Notes: a model not told the origin generated them from the letters alone. A stretch of 64,000 nucleotides of DNA from Beta vulgaris subsp. vulgaris (GCF_026745355.1 NC_079205.1:51074916-51138915), one strand, 5' to 3'. Shown: positions 46,601 to 60,500, counted from the first letter of the stretch. Numbers and translations are program-made.

Positions 46601-49600
46601 GACAATTACTTCTTGTCTCCAGCAATCTGTCGATTTCTGATACGAAAGGCCTAAACTAACTCTTCAGATTGACAAATCACTAAAATTACGAACAAGCAAG
46701 AGATAAGTCATTTTCTTTAGCTTATTTACCTGTGCAACATGTGGAGCTAAACCTCGGATTGAATTGTCAACACCATAGTAGACTGCAGATGACAAGAATT
46801 TAAAAAAAAAATGATTTTCAAAGATGCTACACAACCAGGCTTATCATGCAAGTTGTCAGGGATAGTGGGATACCGATATCAACCTGTCAAGATATGTATA
46901 ATCTTCAATTCCTTCAACCGACTTGCAAGAATTAAAATAATCGCAACGGCTCCATATAGGCAAAGAAAGAAATGCCTGCAAGAGAACTAACATATGTGAA
47001 TACTGGAAACTGAATGCCTCTTTTACTTCTTTTCCAACTGTTCAAAGGAAAAGATATTTCTCAAGCAATAGACGTGTAGTGTCTGGAGATGGAACTGCAA
47101 TCCCTTCCACCATTGGCCAGTTATGCATGTACTATACTACTTCCTCCGCCTTTTACTTGCTACATTCTCTTTTCTGGCATGTGGTCCCCATATTAATATT
47201 ACCAATTTTATCCTCCCTTTTGTCATTTACCTATCTAACTCTACCTATTTTGCCATTCTTTTTGTCTTCTACTAATAAAATTGTGATCCCTCCTCACATG
47301 CATCTCCTAAATCCGTGTGCCAAAGTGGAATGTAGCGAGTAAAAAAAACAGAGGGGGTAATTCAAAATATACAAAAAAAAAAAACATATTCAAATTCTTC
47401 TATGACTTTCTCAAAACCAACTGAGTTTGATTAAATATATCATAAACGAACTAACAACATTTATCAAATCTAAAATTTGAGAATGAGTCACAAGAAATGT
47501 TTTGAATCTTTGATCTTATTTTATTTCTTGAACTGAGTGACAATGTTGATGCTAGTGAGTAGTGACGGCGTAGTAGCCTTGACAGACTGTACATCTTTCT
47601 TAGTAGATGACCTTTTTGTTTGTTTTTTCTTTTCCATATTGAAAACTACTAAGAATAAGAGGTATTGAACTTTTTATCATCCCAGAATCGAGCCCTTCAC
47701 TTTATTTCCGGAATCTAGTTGATAACTTGTACAGTTTAAACTTTTAGCTCAAACTGATATTCTTATCCCTTCATTCATATTTTCTATATCCGATTTCATG
47801 TATTCTCCAAGTGAACCAATATACAATACAATATGAGAATGTAGTTCAACAACAAACTCCAAACATAAAAGTTGTCACTCTATGTGCCCTATCAGGTCAA
47901 TAAGTTCATGTTTAAAAGATAAGCAATAATCTATGAAGCAATAAAACTTCTTAAATTTTCTATCAGTTCGATAATTGAATTCTCATCAAGAAAACTAGGT
48001 ACTGCGTCTACTTCCCGTACAAATACTCACCAGTATAGAAAAGCCATGAAGTACCTAGTGTTTCTTTCTCCGATACAATTATTCTGCAAAAAACAGTGGA
48101 TAACTCTGGTAAAGATGAATACATGCCATTTGAACAAAATAAGTTAACGGGAGTTACAAAATACAAACCATCCATCCACAGTGATGATCAAATCGAGCCA
48201 CACAACGATCACACACACTGCAGTGCTTGGATCTAGCAGGTCTAAACCAGCCACAAATCTTGTCAATTTACAGTGAGCACAAGCTAACAAAGAAAAAAGA
48301 AGAAAGAAAGAATGATCTAGAAGATAAGGTGGTGTAACTCACTTGAGAATTTTGCAAGTAGAACATTCTTTCTCTGAATATATCACATTATCATAGGGAT
48401 AAACGGAGATATATTGGGTGACATTCTTTGCAGTAATAGTTCCAGGATCAGAAAAACTAGTTAGCAAGAAAAGTACAATGCCTATGCCAACAGCCACTAT
48501 GCTAGTATACCTGCATGATCATATGATATCTAACTAAAATCAAAAGAAATCAAGCTAAAAAGCTTCATAAATATCATCCATCATGAATATTATTCAATTG
48601 TTCTTAGGTAGTATTCCCTTTATATCTTTTATATTTCTCACTTGAAATCTTGATACAATTTACAATTAGAGAAAATATTCTAAATTCTTCTCAATATATA
48701 AGAAAAAATATAGTCATATAAGGTCTTGTTTGATTCGTCTCCATAAGTAATTTATTAATATCCAATCGTTATAATTTTTACTAACATGTTATAAAAGATA
48801 TTTAAGGTCAAAGAAGTGCATTGGCAAACGCGTATAGTCAAAACTAGAAAGATAAAAAGATCCAGAGGGAGTATATAATACCTATGAATTTCACCCAAAT
48901 AGTAATTAGGGATGTAAACAAATGAGGAAGTGACAATAAAGTAGTATGTTGCTGAAAGTATTGCAACGTAAAAGATCTGCAAAAACCAATGCATAACTTA
49001 AAAGATCTGCACACAATCTTTCAGTAGTAAATAATAATAGGCTCTGCCTCCAGGTTAAACAAACGAAAACATGTAAAATGCAGCTAGTGCTTCCACAAAG
49101 AGAAAAAGAAAGGAAAATTTACAAGGAGTACAGAACAAAGAAATTGATCATGGATCTCATAGGTTTCCTTGTAGACTTCATACCTCTTAACAACTGCTCC
49201 ACCACTTGACATCTATCAGCATTTAGCACCATTTAAATGAATATCTTAGCATGGCCTATTTGCTTAGTATTTCAAACTACTCCCTCCCTCCCAAAATACT
49301 CTTGACACTTATCAAGGCACGTAGTTTTAGATGATAAGTTGTTATTTGGTTATCAATTATTATTTTTATTGAAAAGTAGATGTGATAGGAGTTAGTAGTT
49401 AGTAAAAAATAGTATTATTTTATTTTAAGGAGAGAGAATATGAGCCATGGTTAGAGTTGGTAGGTAATAAGAGTAGTATTATTTTATATGGAGGAGAGAG
49501 AGTGTGGGCCAATAGTTAAAAGGTAAAATGATTAAAGTAATAGTGGGTCATATCCCAAAATAGAAGTGTAAAAAGTATTCTGGGACAGATAAAAAAAGGA

Positions 49601-52600
49601 AAGTGTAAAGAGTATTATGAGACGGAGGGAGTATTTAACAACATCATACTTAAATACTTCTTCCCAAAATCTATCCGAGTATTTAACATTTATAGTGCCC
49701 TCAATCTCACAGTCTAGTAGTTTGTGACTACTTTGTTTCTTGGTAGATTACTCCAGTGCTATAAATTAACATATATTGGACAGATTGTAGTGTTAAAATG
49801 GAGAAATTAAGGGAAGAAGATGAACTTTGATTGATCAATAACAGAAAATATAGCAAAATGTAAAGATATTCAAGCTTTCGAGAGGCTTGATTGTCTCCCA
49901 ATTGAATTACAAAGAGCTCACCCAAATTCTCATCTATTTTCAACATAATTTTCTCTCTGTGATTATCCCTATATATAGAGTAATTTCCTTGTCACAACTA
50001 CCCTTCTCCAAGCTAACTAATGAAAATAGTATCTAAATTACCCTTCCCCTAATATGGATTCATAGCATCCAGTTTTACATAAAACATACTATATAACCAA
50101 GTCTACATCAAAACATACATCAGAGTGCCTTTTGAATGAATTCAAGTAAGCATGTTTACAGTACCCTTGCCTGGAAGATGCATAAGTAGAAATGTTGGGG
50201 ATACAATTCATTGGCACGAGTGAAATATGTCAAAATCATCAGGGAGAAAAATCAAAGAATTCTGAAACAGCACATATTTTATTTACCATATCAGGAAGAA
50301 ACTGTTTTCCCTTCTATTATATTCTATCAAAATAAACCAATATGAAAGCTGCCATAGGCTCCAATATGGTCTCAAACAGAAATTCTGACTTCTACTTTGG
50401 AAAAGGAAGCTCTATTTTCCCTAGCAAGCTTACCTACTTGAATTTGAAAACACGATGCTTTCCTGTTCATTACATTTCTCCATGAGAAATAAGTCAAGAA
50501 ACCAATGTGAAACTTAGAACAAATTCATTCATTTAAATAGAAGGAAAGAGAGATTTCATGACTAAAAAAGATGGGGAGAATGGAGATGACCCTTTTCTGC
50601 ATAACGAAGCATCAGGGCTTACGCATGGACTCTGGAAGCATCGATAAAGCTGATATTTTGGCCCCACAAGAATTTCAATCCTGGCTTCGTCCATCATGCG
50701 ATAGAGCAGCGGATAAAGCAGCAGCCTTCCCTCAATCTCAAAACTATACGTTCACTCCATAAGCGACATATTATTACTTGCATAAAGCCTTTCATCTGAT
50801 CTCAATAACACGTAAAATATACTTTTTGCAACGACACTGGAGAAGACAGAGTGACTATGAACCTTTAGCAGCAAGTGCGTCTCTTTTAGGAAGTCAGGTG
50901 CTCTTTGTCCCTTTCACAACCAATTATGATACTTCCACAGTATTTGTAGCTGCAACACTTCCCGTATTTGGATATTTTGCAATAGCTACATAAAAAAGGT
51001 AGTTTCTAACAAACTCACTGGGTTTTTATTAGTTTATCCAGTTTCCTTTTTGGGTTATCGTGTATTAGTTTACCCACTTTTTTCTATTTTAGAATGGTCC
51101 TACCAATTTTATATTATTATCTTTATGATAAAGATTTTCCACTCTACTTCTCTTGGCCCATAGCATTAACTTCAATATATTGATACTTTCTCTCTTCTAT
51201 GACCCACATATCTATTTTTTCTAAAACTTTGTGCCAAAAGAAGCAGGTAAACTAATAAAAATCGAAGAAAGTATATTCTTAAAAATTAAAGGTCAAATTG
51301 CCTCCCCAATTTTCTCTCTCATCCTTCCATCTCAACCCATCACTGCTCCTTGTCTTTGCTTCTCCCTCCACAACTTCTCTTTCATTGCCTCCTCCAAAGA
51401 GAAGTGCTCCTCCACCGACCACCTCTTTTTTCTTCCCTTCTAGCTTTCTACATTAAAGCTGCTGCCAGTGAAGGACCACCCCAGCGTTGCCTCAGCTGCA
51501 CAACTCTTATCTTGACTGTTGGTGGTCGATTTTGCCAATTGAAGTTCTTTATCTTGAACTGTAATAGCCAACAACCACTAACGTTTTATATTTAAAGAAA
51601 ATAAAAGAGATCTAAGTTACTGTAAATCATAAGATGTTGAATATCCTCAAGATGATGATAATGAAAGTGAGAGTAATGATCAGTCTGATGTGATTGTTGA
51701 GCCAAAGGGTGATGTATATACAAATTAATCAGTAAAAGAGTTATATGCCTGGAATACATGGCACTTATAAGGCAAGGCAATGGTTTTTTTATTATTGATG
51801 AGGGTTACTTCTCAAGTTTATATAAAAATGATGAGATTTATAAAGATTAGAAGTTTGGAAAGTAAACATTGAGACAATGGATGATAAATACTGAGAAGGG
51901 ACATTATGAAGACACATTAAAGGGTTATTGTGTGCAAGAGGGGTTTGCTGTAGCTGTATTTGCTGCTAACAACCAGAGATACACTGCCTCTGTGCTATGT
52001 GTCATTATTGGAGAATACATGCTAGCAGATTGGCAAGTGGCAGTACTTGAGCTATCAGGATCTGGCGTGATGTGCACACACCACGCAGAGTAAGACAAGC
52101 AATCTTGTATATAATGTGAAATGGGAAGCGTCCCAGCTAATAAAATATACTAGGTGAAGCCCTAAATGAACTATTTGTTAAAAGGTATGGGCTTCATATG
52201 AAACAGTGTCTCATATAGCTATATACCTTACCTTGGTGAAGGAGGCTAACCTTATTTATGAGGTATCCTATACTTGAAAGAGCACCTAAGTATCTAAAAA
52301 CTGTTCACGGCCTTACTTGATTTGCTCAACTTTTTTTATCTGCTTCACTGCATATCTAGAGTACATTAAAGGGTGTAGGGGTATTAACTATTGTAGATAG
52401 GACAAGCCTAGAGGTAGTTATGCGGGAATCCTATATGAAGTGTAATCAATGAGGATAAGGAGAAGGTGCTACTTTAACTAGCATCAACACTTTGGCAGTG
52501 GGAGAGCCAAATGGACCATCAACTGAGATAAGCAAAAGGTTTGTTGTCTTCTCTCCAATTATTCTACAATTATTTACTATATTATGATTTGAGCCATAAT

Positions 52601-54590
52601 ATTGGTTGCATTGATGCCTTTTTTCCCATACATAGGGAACTAAGCTTACCTTTGAAAGATGTATGGCTTTCTGTGAAGTGAAAAATTTGTTGTAGACACC
52701 GTTGCAAAAATTTCAGACAGGTATTTCCAGAGCCATTGACGTATATACTCCTTCTGACAGCATTTAGTTTCACATCTGCTTACACCTTCATGAAAGCTAT
52801 TGAGGTGGTTCCCTTAGTTGGATATCAGTCCAAGTGGAGTAAACACAAATTCGGCCTATAAGTATATTGTGATGAGTGCACCAGCAATTTTATGGAGCCT
52901 ATTTCAACACTCCTTGAAGGTACCTTTATATTTATCATAACAAATAAACTGATGACGTGCAATGACTTCATTAATAGTACTAAAAGTCCTATACCAAAAT
53001 GCAAGTAGAAGAACACTTTCTATGGTGAGATTATCCACCAGACTACAAGCTGGAGTAAATTGGAATGACAGTGATATCTGCCCAAAATTGCAAAGATTGC
53101 AAAGCTTGCGGGGAAAATCAGCCATAAATCAAAAACATGCAAGGCCTGCCAATCAACACTTGAGAGTTGAAAGTATGAGATTCATAGGATGGTAAGCACT
53201 ATCATTCAGCTTAAATAGGAAAGTGCAGAGAGTTGGAAGTATGAAATTCATAGGATAGTAAAGACTATCATTGAGCTTGAATAGGAAAGTGCTTGCTTAT
53301 AAAGCGTGACATCTGGAATGCCTAGCACACACGCAATAAGAGCCATAATCCATGCAAGGGAGGACACACATAGTTATGTAAACCTGTAATCAGATAGGTT
53401 AACATAGTGCCAATTCTAGACCAAGCAAGGTGGCCTACTTTAAAATTTGCCAATTACACTACCTATGGCTAAAAGAGTGCTATTAGAAGCCTAGAAAAAA
53501 CAGTAGAGAGGAATATAAATAAAGGAGAGTTGAAAGAGCCAATGCTTTCAACTGTAGGAAATATAAATATTTTGGGCACAGCAAGGAGGCTAACTGGAAG
53601 AAAATAAAAATTTTAAATGAACATGTTCATCAAGATTTCTAGGCAACCAAATAAACAAAATGCAATCACTCCTCATAAGCTGGTGCTAAGAATTCTTAAG
53701 ACGTCCAAATTCCAATGGTAATTTCCCACCCACAGTCAACAACCACGTTTTCATGTTCTAGGAACATACTCCCTCCGGATTTTATTAATTTACCCATTTC
53801 TTTGGGGCACATTTGTCAAGCCACTAATTTAAACCTTAATATCTCTAATTATCAATAAGCAAAAATTACAAAAAGATATTTGGATAATATACATTAACAC
53901 GATTTCCTTTAAGTACAAATCAAAAGAGATAGTCAAGATCATGTATGTGAATAGTATCAAAAGTGTAAACTAATAAAAACCGGAGAGAGTATTAGTATAC
54001 TACATTACTACTCACCTCGGCCACCCTTCGAAATCAATAATAACAACACGGATAAATTCCTATTACTATTGCAAATGATATTCCCACAAAATTATTGGAC
54101 ATTTTAAACACTCAAACTCTCCATTCCCAAATCTACCATTCCAAGAGCAAACTATACAGATCACTAATCCTAAAGCAAAATTAAGCATACATATCACAAA
54201 AATCACTATTAATTGAAATCACACCCAAAAAAAACACCAAAAATCAAATATAACAAACTTACCTGTAAAGTAGGGTTCGAACGATAGCAACAGTAATACT
54301 CGACGGAAAGAACTGCATTTAAACCTCTATTTCCACAAACCCATCCTACAAATTTCCTACAACAATCAAACAATTTAAACGCTTAATTATCAAACCCATT
54401 AATTAGAATTTGAATTTAAAAAGAGAGAAAGAGGGATTTACAGGAAATAATCATAGGCGCCAAAAGTGAGGAAATTGTGAATGCGTTCAACAAAAGTGCC
54501 CTGAAAAATTGGCCATTGACCACATAAGAAAGAAATTACTACTAAAAGTGTGATTATGCCATGGCAGACCAGCACCCACTGCACTGCCAT
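43681..54590 (-). CDS. PAT17: DHHC-type protein S-acyltransferase, complete, 10 exons
   Basis: Exons: 54590-54442, 54356-54263, 48976-48882, 48510-48343, 48241-48169, 48083-48031, 46975-46884, 46782-46730, 44702-44577, 43959-43681 (stop TAA). Together they give 393 residues with all phases matching. The start [20 protein letters not shown] is the first membrane segment. Others are near residues 80-105, 115-135, 205-235 and 265-290. The Cys-rich domain spans about 159-206 ([20 protein letters not shown]) with the catalytic D187-H-H-C190. After the last membrane segment comes the TTNE motif region. Such enzymes attach palmitate to cysteines of proteins in endomembranes (family knowledge). Assignment to the PAT17 group is by recall of the Arabidopsis protein. 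Intron 2 is 5.3 kb and intron 8 holds a 1-kb MULE. Confidence 0.93.
44077..44110 (+). repeat. G-run cluster with quadruplex potential, in intron 9
   Basis: Four G tracts of 6-7 bases are separated by one or two bases (TT, A, A). The strand is antisense to the S-acyltransferase gene, so its transcript would carry the matching C/U-rich tract. The tract is 120 bp beyond the acceptor of the last exon, in the intron body. Confidence 0.8.
44897..45906. mobile_element. Non-autonomous MULE with iterated terminal repeats, in intron 8
   Basis: The left end starts CGGTTTTTTCACCAAATACC and the reverse complement of the right end starts CGGCTTTTTCACCAAATACC. The inverted repeats run about 110 bp and are themselves four tandem TTCACCARATACCC units. 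TTGATTCTA is duplicated exactly at 44888-44896 and 45907-45915, a 9-bp duplication as in Mutator-like elements. The inside is extremely G/C-rich (45150-45650) with partly self-complementary blocks and no transposase. Confidence 0.88.
47140..47357. mobile_element. Stowaway-like MITE, 218 bp, in intron 6
   Basis: The left end is CTTCCTCCGCCTTTTACTTG and the reverse complement of the right end is CCCCCTCTGTTTTTTTTACT. TA is duplicated on both sides. Both ends share a TGCTACATTC-type inner repeat. Confidence 0.75.
49280..49631. mobile_element. Stowaway-like MITE, 352 bp, in intron 2
   Basis: The left end is CTCCCTCCCTCCCAAAATAC and the reverse complement of the right end is CTCCCTCCGTCTCATAATAC. 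TA is duplicated on both sides. Confidence 0.8.
51010..51272. mobile_element. MITE relic related to 53769-53989, in intron 2
   Basis: It starts CTGGGTTTTTATTAGTTTAT and ends with GTAAACTAATAAAAATCGAA. These inner repeats are the same as in the Stowaway-like element at 53769, but the outer GGAGGGAG type ends are worn. Confidence 0.5.
51868..53640 (+). pseudogene. Possible very old transposase relic in intron 2
   Basis: Scattered peptides suggest a MuDR-type transposase: [20 protein letters not shown] near 51.9 kb, SAFRRTF-like text near 53.0 kb, and [15 protein letters not shown] near 53.55 kb, which resembles a degenerate CCHC knuckle. No long frame survives. The assignment is weak. Confidence 0.3.
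53769..53989. mobile_element. Stowaway-like MITE, 221 bp, in intron 2
   Basis: The left end is CTCCCTCCGGATTTTATTAA and the reverse complement of the right end is CTCTCTCCGGTTTTTATTAG. TA is duplicated at 53767-53768 and 53990-53991. Confidence 0.85.
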
Positions 54591-54790
54591 TGTTGTTTAA
54601 CGGAGGAGAGAGAAAATTGTGATTTTGTGTCTTCCTTAGAGTTCACGAAAATTGCAAGGGGTATTTAGTGGAAAGAGAGAAACTTTCGACGACTTTAAGA
54701 AAAGTGGAAACTTCAATTTCGACGACTTCAGATTCATAAAAACAATGTTACTGCATAGACTGATGTTTTCTGAAGATGTCTGGAAACTTA

Positions 54791-55160
54791 GGCTCCGTTT
54801 GATAGGGCGTAAAATATTTTCAGTGTAAAATGATTTTCATGAAAAACAATTTACAATGGAAAACACAATTCCAAAATTAGTTTTTCGTTGTTTGGTTCGA
54901 TGTAAAAAAAACGAAAGGGAAAGTAAGGAGGTAGTGAGAGGAGTGTACAAGAGAGAGAAGGAAAATAGTTTTCCCTTCATTTTGAAAGGAAAATAGTTTT
55001 CCCTTCATTTTGAAAGGAAAATGGTTTTCCATCCTTGGGAGAGTAATTTTACCCCAAGGGAAAATGGTTTTACACTCTTTTGCCAACCAAACAATGTAAA
55101 ACTGAAAATAGAGGAAAACAGTTTTCCGGGAAAACGTTTTACGCCCTACCAAACGGAGCC
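54791..55160. mobile_element. Tourist-like MITE, 370 bp, upstream of the S-acyltransferase gene
   Basis: The left end is GGCTCCGTTTGATAGGGCGT and the reverse complement of the right end is GGCTCCGTTTGGTAGGGCGT. TTA is duplicated at 54788-54790 and 55161-55163. It starts 200 bp upstream of the start codon. Confidence 0.85.
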
Positions 55161-55163
55161 TTA

Positions 55164-55954
55164 GAGCACTCCCAATGGTGATGGGTTTGATCACCAAAAT
55201 TTCCTACTTACTCATGTTTTGATCATTTCATGATCAAATGTATCACCTACACCCCACTCATGAACAAAAAAACCATCAAGCTTCACTTTACTCTCCTACT
55301 TTTCACTACCCACCTCAACTTTCTCTCTCTATTTCTCTTTCCTACTTCATAATAATATAATTTACATATTAAAATAAAAATGAATCATCTTATGATTACT
55401 TAAAATTATAATAATTAATTACCAAAATTAATTATCATTATTGGGTTATTAGTAAAATAAAAATTTATTAGAAAATAATTTTTTTTCCCTCTTTTTAGGT
55501 GAGAAGGAGAAGGTAAAAAATTATAGAGAAAAATGATGTATAAATATTTTTAGAGAGAAAGGTGAGGAGGAGAAGTGTTTTTTTTTTGTTCTGAAATATA
55601 TCAATATGGGTATCATTTTATAGAGGGGAAAAAAATATGAATTTTGGTATATATTTTTTTTTTTTTTGAAATACAAATTTTCTGGGAAATTCCGTGGAAA
55701 TTTCCACGAAATTTCCCAAAAAGAACACAGCAGCAGCCACGTGGCAGCTTGCCACTGGCTGGCTGTGTGTGACTAGGCTGATTTTGTCTTCCATTCACAC
55801 ATTTCATTTGTTGATGGATTTGTTCACATGGTGATGGATGACAAAACATGTCATTTGGTGATAGGTTTTCTATCACCAATGGGATGCATGTTTTTTTTGT
55901 TCAACCCAAATTTTCTGATTTTGGTGATGAGTTATGTCACCATTGGGAGTGCTC
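55164..55954. mobile_element. Inverted-repeat MITE, 791 bp, abutting the previous one
   Basis: The ends are GAGCACTCCCAATGGTGA and its exact inverted copy TCACCATTGGGAGTGCTC. It is flanked by TTA (55161-55163 and 55955-55957). The left TTA is shared with the neighbouring MITE. Confidence 0.88.
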
Positions 55955-57524
55955 TTAAAGATCTATTCGTCACGCTATTCTAGTGGGAAAAATATTTGAA
56001 ATGATTGTTCATTGTTCATAGCAACTCATTTTGCACCAAAAAATTATATGATATATAGTTGATTTTTATTTCGTTTGACATCGTTGGTTTGTATGATAGT
56101 ATAATCTATATAGTGAGTTTTTGTATGATTTTGGTAAATGATTTTTCATTGGCTTTTGGCTTTGCAATTTTGATCAAATCATCAAAAAAAAAGTTTGGTT
56201 ATTGGCTTTTTGGTTGTCTAAAAGGCGACTTTTAAGCCAAATGAAAAAGTTGTCTGTAGTAGCTTGGATTGGCTTTTAGCTTATTGGCCCACAAACTTTC
56301 TAATAAACCGCCACAACTAATTTTACCACATTTTTACATACCGCTGACTTAAACAACCAACTTAAAAAGTCAATACATACAACCAATACTTCCAATCAGT
56401 CAAACAAGCCAGCTATACCCGCCAAAAGTCAACAGTTGATTGCCAAACAACCCATAGTCAGCTTTGTGAGATATAGTCACTTTAGGAGCAAAATAAATTA
56501 TCGTGAACCCGATCCATCCAAGGCGTTTTGGTCTAGTGAAACAAATGGCTCTAAATATATTTAAAGTTACAAGAAAATGTCGCACTTATTTTTAGAAATT
56601 TCGATGTTGTATTTTCAGTAGGAGTAGGTTATATTTGATTAAAGTTACTCGATGTAATGCACTCACATAAGTAATTTTGGCTGTAAATAACCCTTTTGAC
56701 TTTTACAAGATTTATATACTAATTTTGATATACAAGTTTTAAAATATGGATTTATGTTAATGTTTTTTAACAAAATATTACCAATATATTATTTTTATTG
56801 ATTTGATAATTAAAATATCGATGACTTATATTACATGTTGATATACGTTGACAGTAAGTCAGTAACTACCAATAAGAATCGGGAGGAAATAGTAGATAAA
56901 GTTCCATTGAAAAGCTTTTTATCTTGCCAATTTGTCATGGCTAAAGTGTGCACACCCACAATTTAGTATAATGTCACAAGCTTAGTTCAAGGTATACCTT
57001 GATAAATTGTCAAAAAAATGAATACATAAACAACATGGATATCTTGGTGCAAAACCAAGTTCAAAGTTGAATCATAAATGGATATGTTTCACACAAAATC
57101 CTCTTTGTACAATTGATTTTGGAAGATGATAACTAATGAACATATAGTACACCTTTAAAAGTGAATCAAATATCAAAATTTAGCAAAAATAATATTTCAG
57201 AAATATAGTAGTTTCATGGACAATCTCTCTTCACAAAAACTCATCTTTCTCGTAATATCAGTGTGATCTATTATTTATAACAGAGGCCCAGAGAGGTATC
57301 AATTACAGGCTTCTTAGAATGCAATACACTGTTCTAGCCTCTCACTTCAAGAAACACAAGCTTTTTTTCTATATTTTTGCAATAATGGTATGATAATGTT
57401 CAAGTTCAGAAGAACATATCAACAACAGAAAATTCACTTGGTGCGAAGGTTGCGTATCTTAAAATGGTGTGCCATGCATTGCCTACGTATATGCCAAATT
57501 TCAGAACCATAAAGCAAGTACAAG
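55955..57524. other. Intergenic, AT-rich
   Basis: No gene seen. The upper part holds the 3' region of the HEAGH gene. Around 56.1-56.45 kb a TTGGCTTTTGGC and matching GCCAAAAGTC-rich stretch looks like a worn inverted-repeat element. Confidence 0.5.
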
Positions 57525-60500
57525 TCAGATATTCTGTACCAAGTCTTCATCATTAATTGCATCTTCAATAACGTTGATGCAAGAGCCAACAGACATCCCC
57601 ATAGACATGGCATCAGCAAGTTTTGCTCGAGCTTCTTCATGACGGCGTAAAAGGAGGATAGTATTTAAGACTGCCCATCTCAGCTGTGAATCCGCTTTCT
57701 TCTGTGTGAATCCCAAGCTTTTGAGCAATCCATCCAACTGAACGAGTGAAAAACAGTTTCAAAATTAGGAAGATAACATCGTATGACCAATTGTACATTT
57801 GCACAGTACAAAAATTAAAATCTCAGTTTAATGTAGTTTTACAGGATTTGATCTTTATTTTCCTCAAAAATAGATCCAACGAAATCATTCCGTGCATTCA
57901 TAATGATAAATGGATATGATGATTTAGGCCTTGTTTGGTTGTATATAGGAAGTCATACTTCCTAGGAAGTTGTTTTTCCCATGTATTTGAAATTCCTTAG
58001 AAGTGTAAAATTGTGTTTGGTTGATAATGGGAAGTTCTACTTACCTAGGGGGACCTAGGTAAGTAACTTCCTCCATTTTGGAGGAAGTAGAACTTCCTAG
58101 GAAGTGCAAATTCCCATGATTTTGCCAACCAAACAACTTCATATATTTCTACTTCCTAGGAATTTGCACTTCCCATGATTTGTTTTGTCAACCAAACAAG
58201 GCCTTAATTGTAGAAAATGACTATCTAAATGAGTTGGTTGAACCTTGTTAATATCATCTAAACCTCCTTCTGCATATCCATATAATAGATACTCTGTCGC
58301 TACACCAGCCAATGCTACACATGAGAATCTGTTCAGCATCTAATCAACAAAAAATATTGTCATTAGTAGCTCCTGTTAGTTTTACTTTTTTGAAGGAAGG
58401 TAAAAGGTTTACCCAAAATTTATGAGGGAGCCTCACAAGTCATAAAGTTGCATCAGGGGAGAGAACATACCGTAGCTGACACTTTTCCCGCATTAGTCTG
58501 CATATTAGTCATTAAATGAATCAAAATTTCAATACTACATCAAAAGATCTTTAAGGAAAAAAGCCCTTTGCTTACAAGCAAAGAAGAATATAATAAAGAG
58601 GTGGCCACTGGACAGGTCCCCGCAGGCTACCCGATGCTGGTAGATGGATCAGGTCAGAGTGTAGCGAGCCATGACCGACCCACAAAGCAACCAGGTTTGT
58701 CCAAGTGGGGCCAATTTTGTCATTATCTTTTTAAAATTTCTGTTGTTGAGCTGGGAGTTTCACCTACCACCCAACCACTAGAGCAACCCGTTCAAGTCAG
58801 GCCATGACTGGTCCTGACCAGTCGACACCTCTAATAAAAGGCTTCAAACTTCTATTCTAGTTGGAAACATTGTTGAATGGTAGTTCAGAAAGAATGATAA
58901 AAGGGAGAAAACATCCTCAAGTTATAGAGAGTTTCGCATACTTCCTCAACGAACTCAAAGTCTACAAAAGTTGTTCCTGCTTGAACATTAAGAGACCCTT
59001 CTTTCTTCAAAGCTTCTGAACTTGAAAGTGTATAATCCCTTGGAAGGATGCCAATCAAGTAGGCAATAAGAAAGTGTCCAGCCTCGTGCTGCAATTGAAA
59101 TTTGTTTTTCTTGTCAAATAAGGAATAAAAAGTAATATCACAGCACACGGAGCAAAAGGGACACCCTTAAAGGTTTGTCGCCCATTTACTTTGTAAAGCT
59201 TATATAGTTAAGAAGACTTGTGCATATTAGCTTCAAGCAAAGAGATAATTATCCAAGTATGCTTACTTGAATAACCCGGTTGTGATACTTTTGGCTGAAA
59301 GTATGACCAATTGTATCAAGAGCCAAGCCAGAAATGCCTCCGCCAAAGGAAACCTGTTAGAATTCACAGAAAAAAGGAAGTGACCACAATATTTACTACA
59401 TATATAAAAACTATAACACCATGTCCACCACATTTAAGCAACTATTACATGTGTGACATTTTGACATAATCACATGATTGAAGAGAATAATAGGAATCAT
59501 GAACAACTTGATTTGTTTTTGGCAAGATCTAATGGGAATGCACATATAGACATCAGTCTCCACAAAAGCCCCTTCAGCTTGGTAGGGATAATGAAATATT
59601 AAATCTAAGAGCTTGCACAACAACAAAACGAAATTGGGATTCTCAGAAAAGAGATTCCACTGATCTTCACTTCATAATTGCAAAAGCAGAATCAAAGTAG
59701 TTATCTATATACAGATACATAACCGTTGATTCTCTCAGAACGATCTTCCATGAGCCTCTACCTTATAAAAGCTTCATCTTACCAAAAGTAGGAGCTAAAC
59801 CATCTCACCAGTTTTAGTTTCACTCTAAGTATGATAAATCTCATATTAAAACAACTGAACACATGTGCTTCCACCCCAAAACAGAACGCAAACCCAAACA
59901 AACAAAAAGCTCAAATAGAATTACCAAATTACCATATAGTATTTGAATAAATGATATAGATAATTGAATAAAGCTAGCTAGTAACAAAAAACCACGAGAA
60001 TGAAACTCGTTTTCAGAAAACACTTTCATTGAACAAAAATAGAAATTAATAATTGGCAAACTGAAACACTTTAGGTGGAAAAGCATTTCTAATTTCTCAA
60101 GCTTGACAAAAAAACAGAAATTACCAAGTCCAATGTCCACAAGAACAACAATCCCAAAGAGATGTACAGGAGTTGCTGGGCAGTAAGTTCAAGGGCATTC
60201 CATGCAGCAGCACCACCCAAGACTGCAGCAATCTGCAGGTTCCTTTCAATTGAACCAAGAGTTGTGTCCACAGGAGACAAAAGAGATGCGGCTTCAATTC
60301 CATTCAGCTTCAATTCATCCAAAGTATAGAGTCTCTGAGGCACCTGCACTGCTTACACTTTCATCAGATACTGCAATGTTTGATCGATATTTCACATTTC
60401 GACTTTGAGACAAAAACCAGGTATCTGTTGGGAATTTAATTATTTTCAAAAACTACTCAATAATTTAGAGTGGTTGAAATTGTTTAAAGGTTGGGACTTA

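Noticed and set aside
50571..50993. Frames of 63 and 71 codons in intron 2 of the S-acyltransferase gene
   Set aside because: No recognisable domain, no splice partner, and the surroundings are repeat debris.
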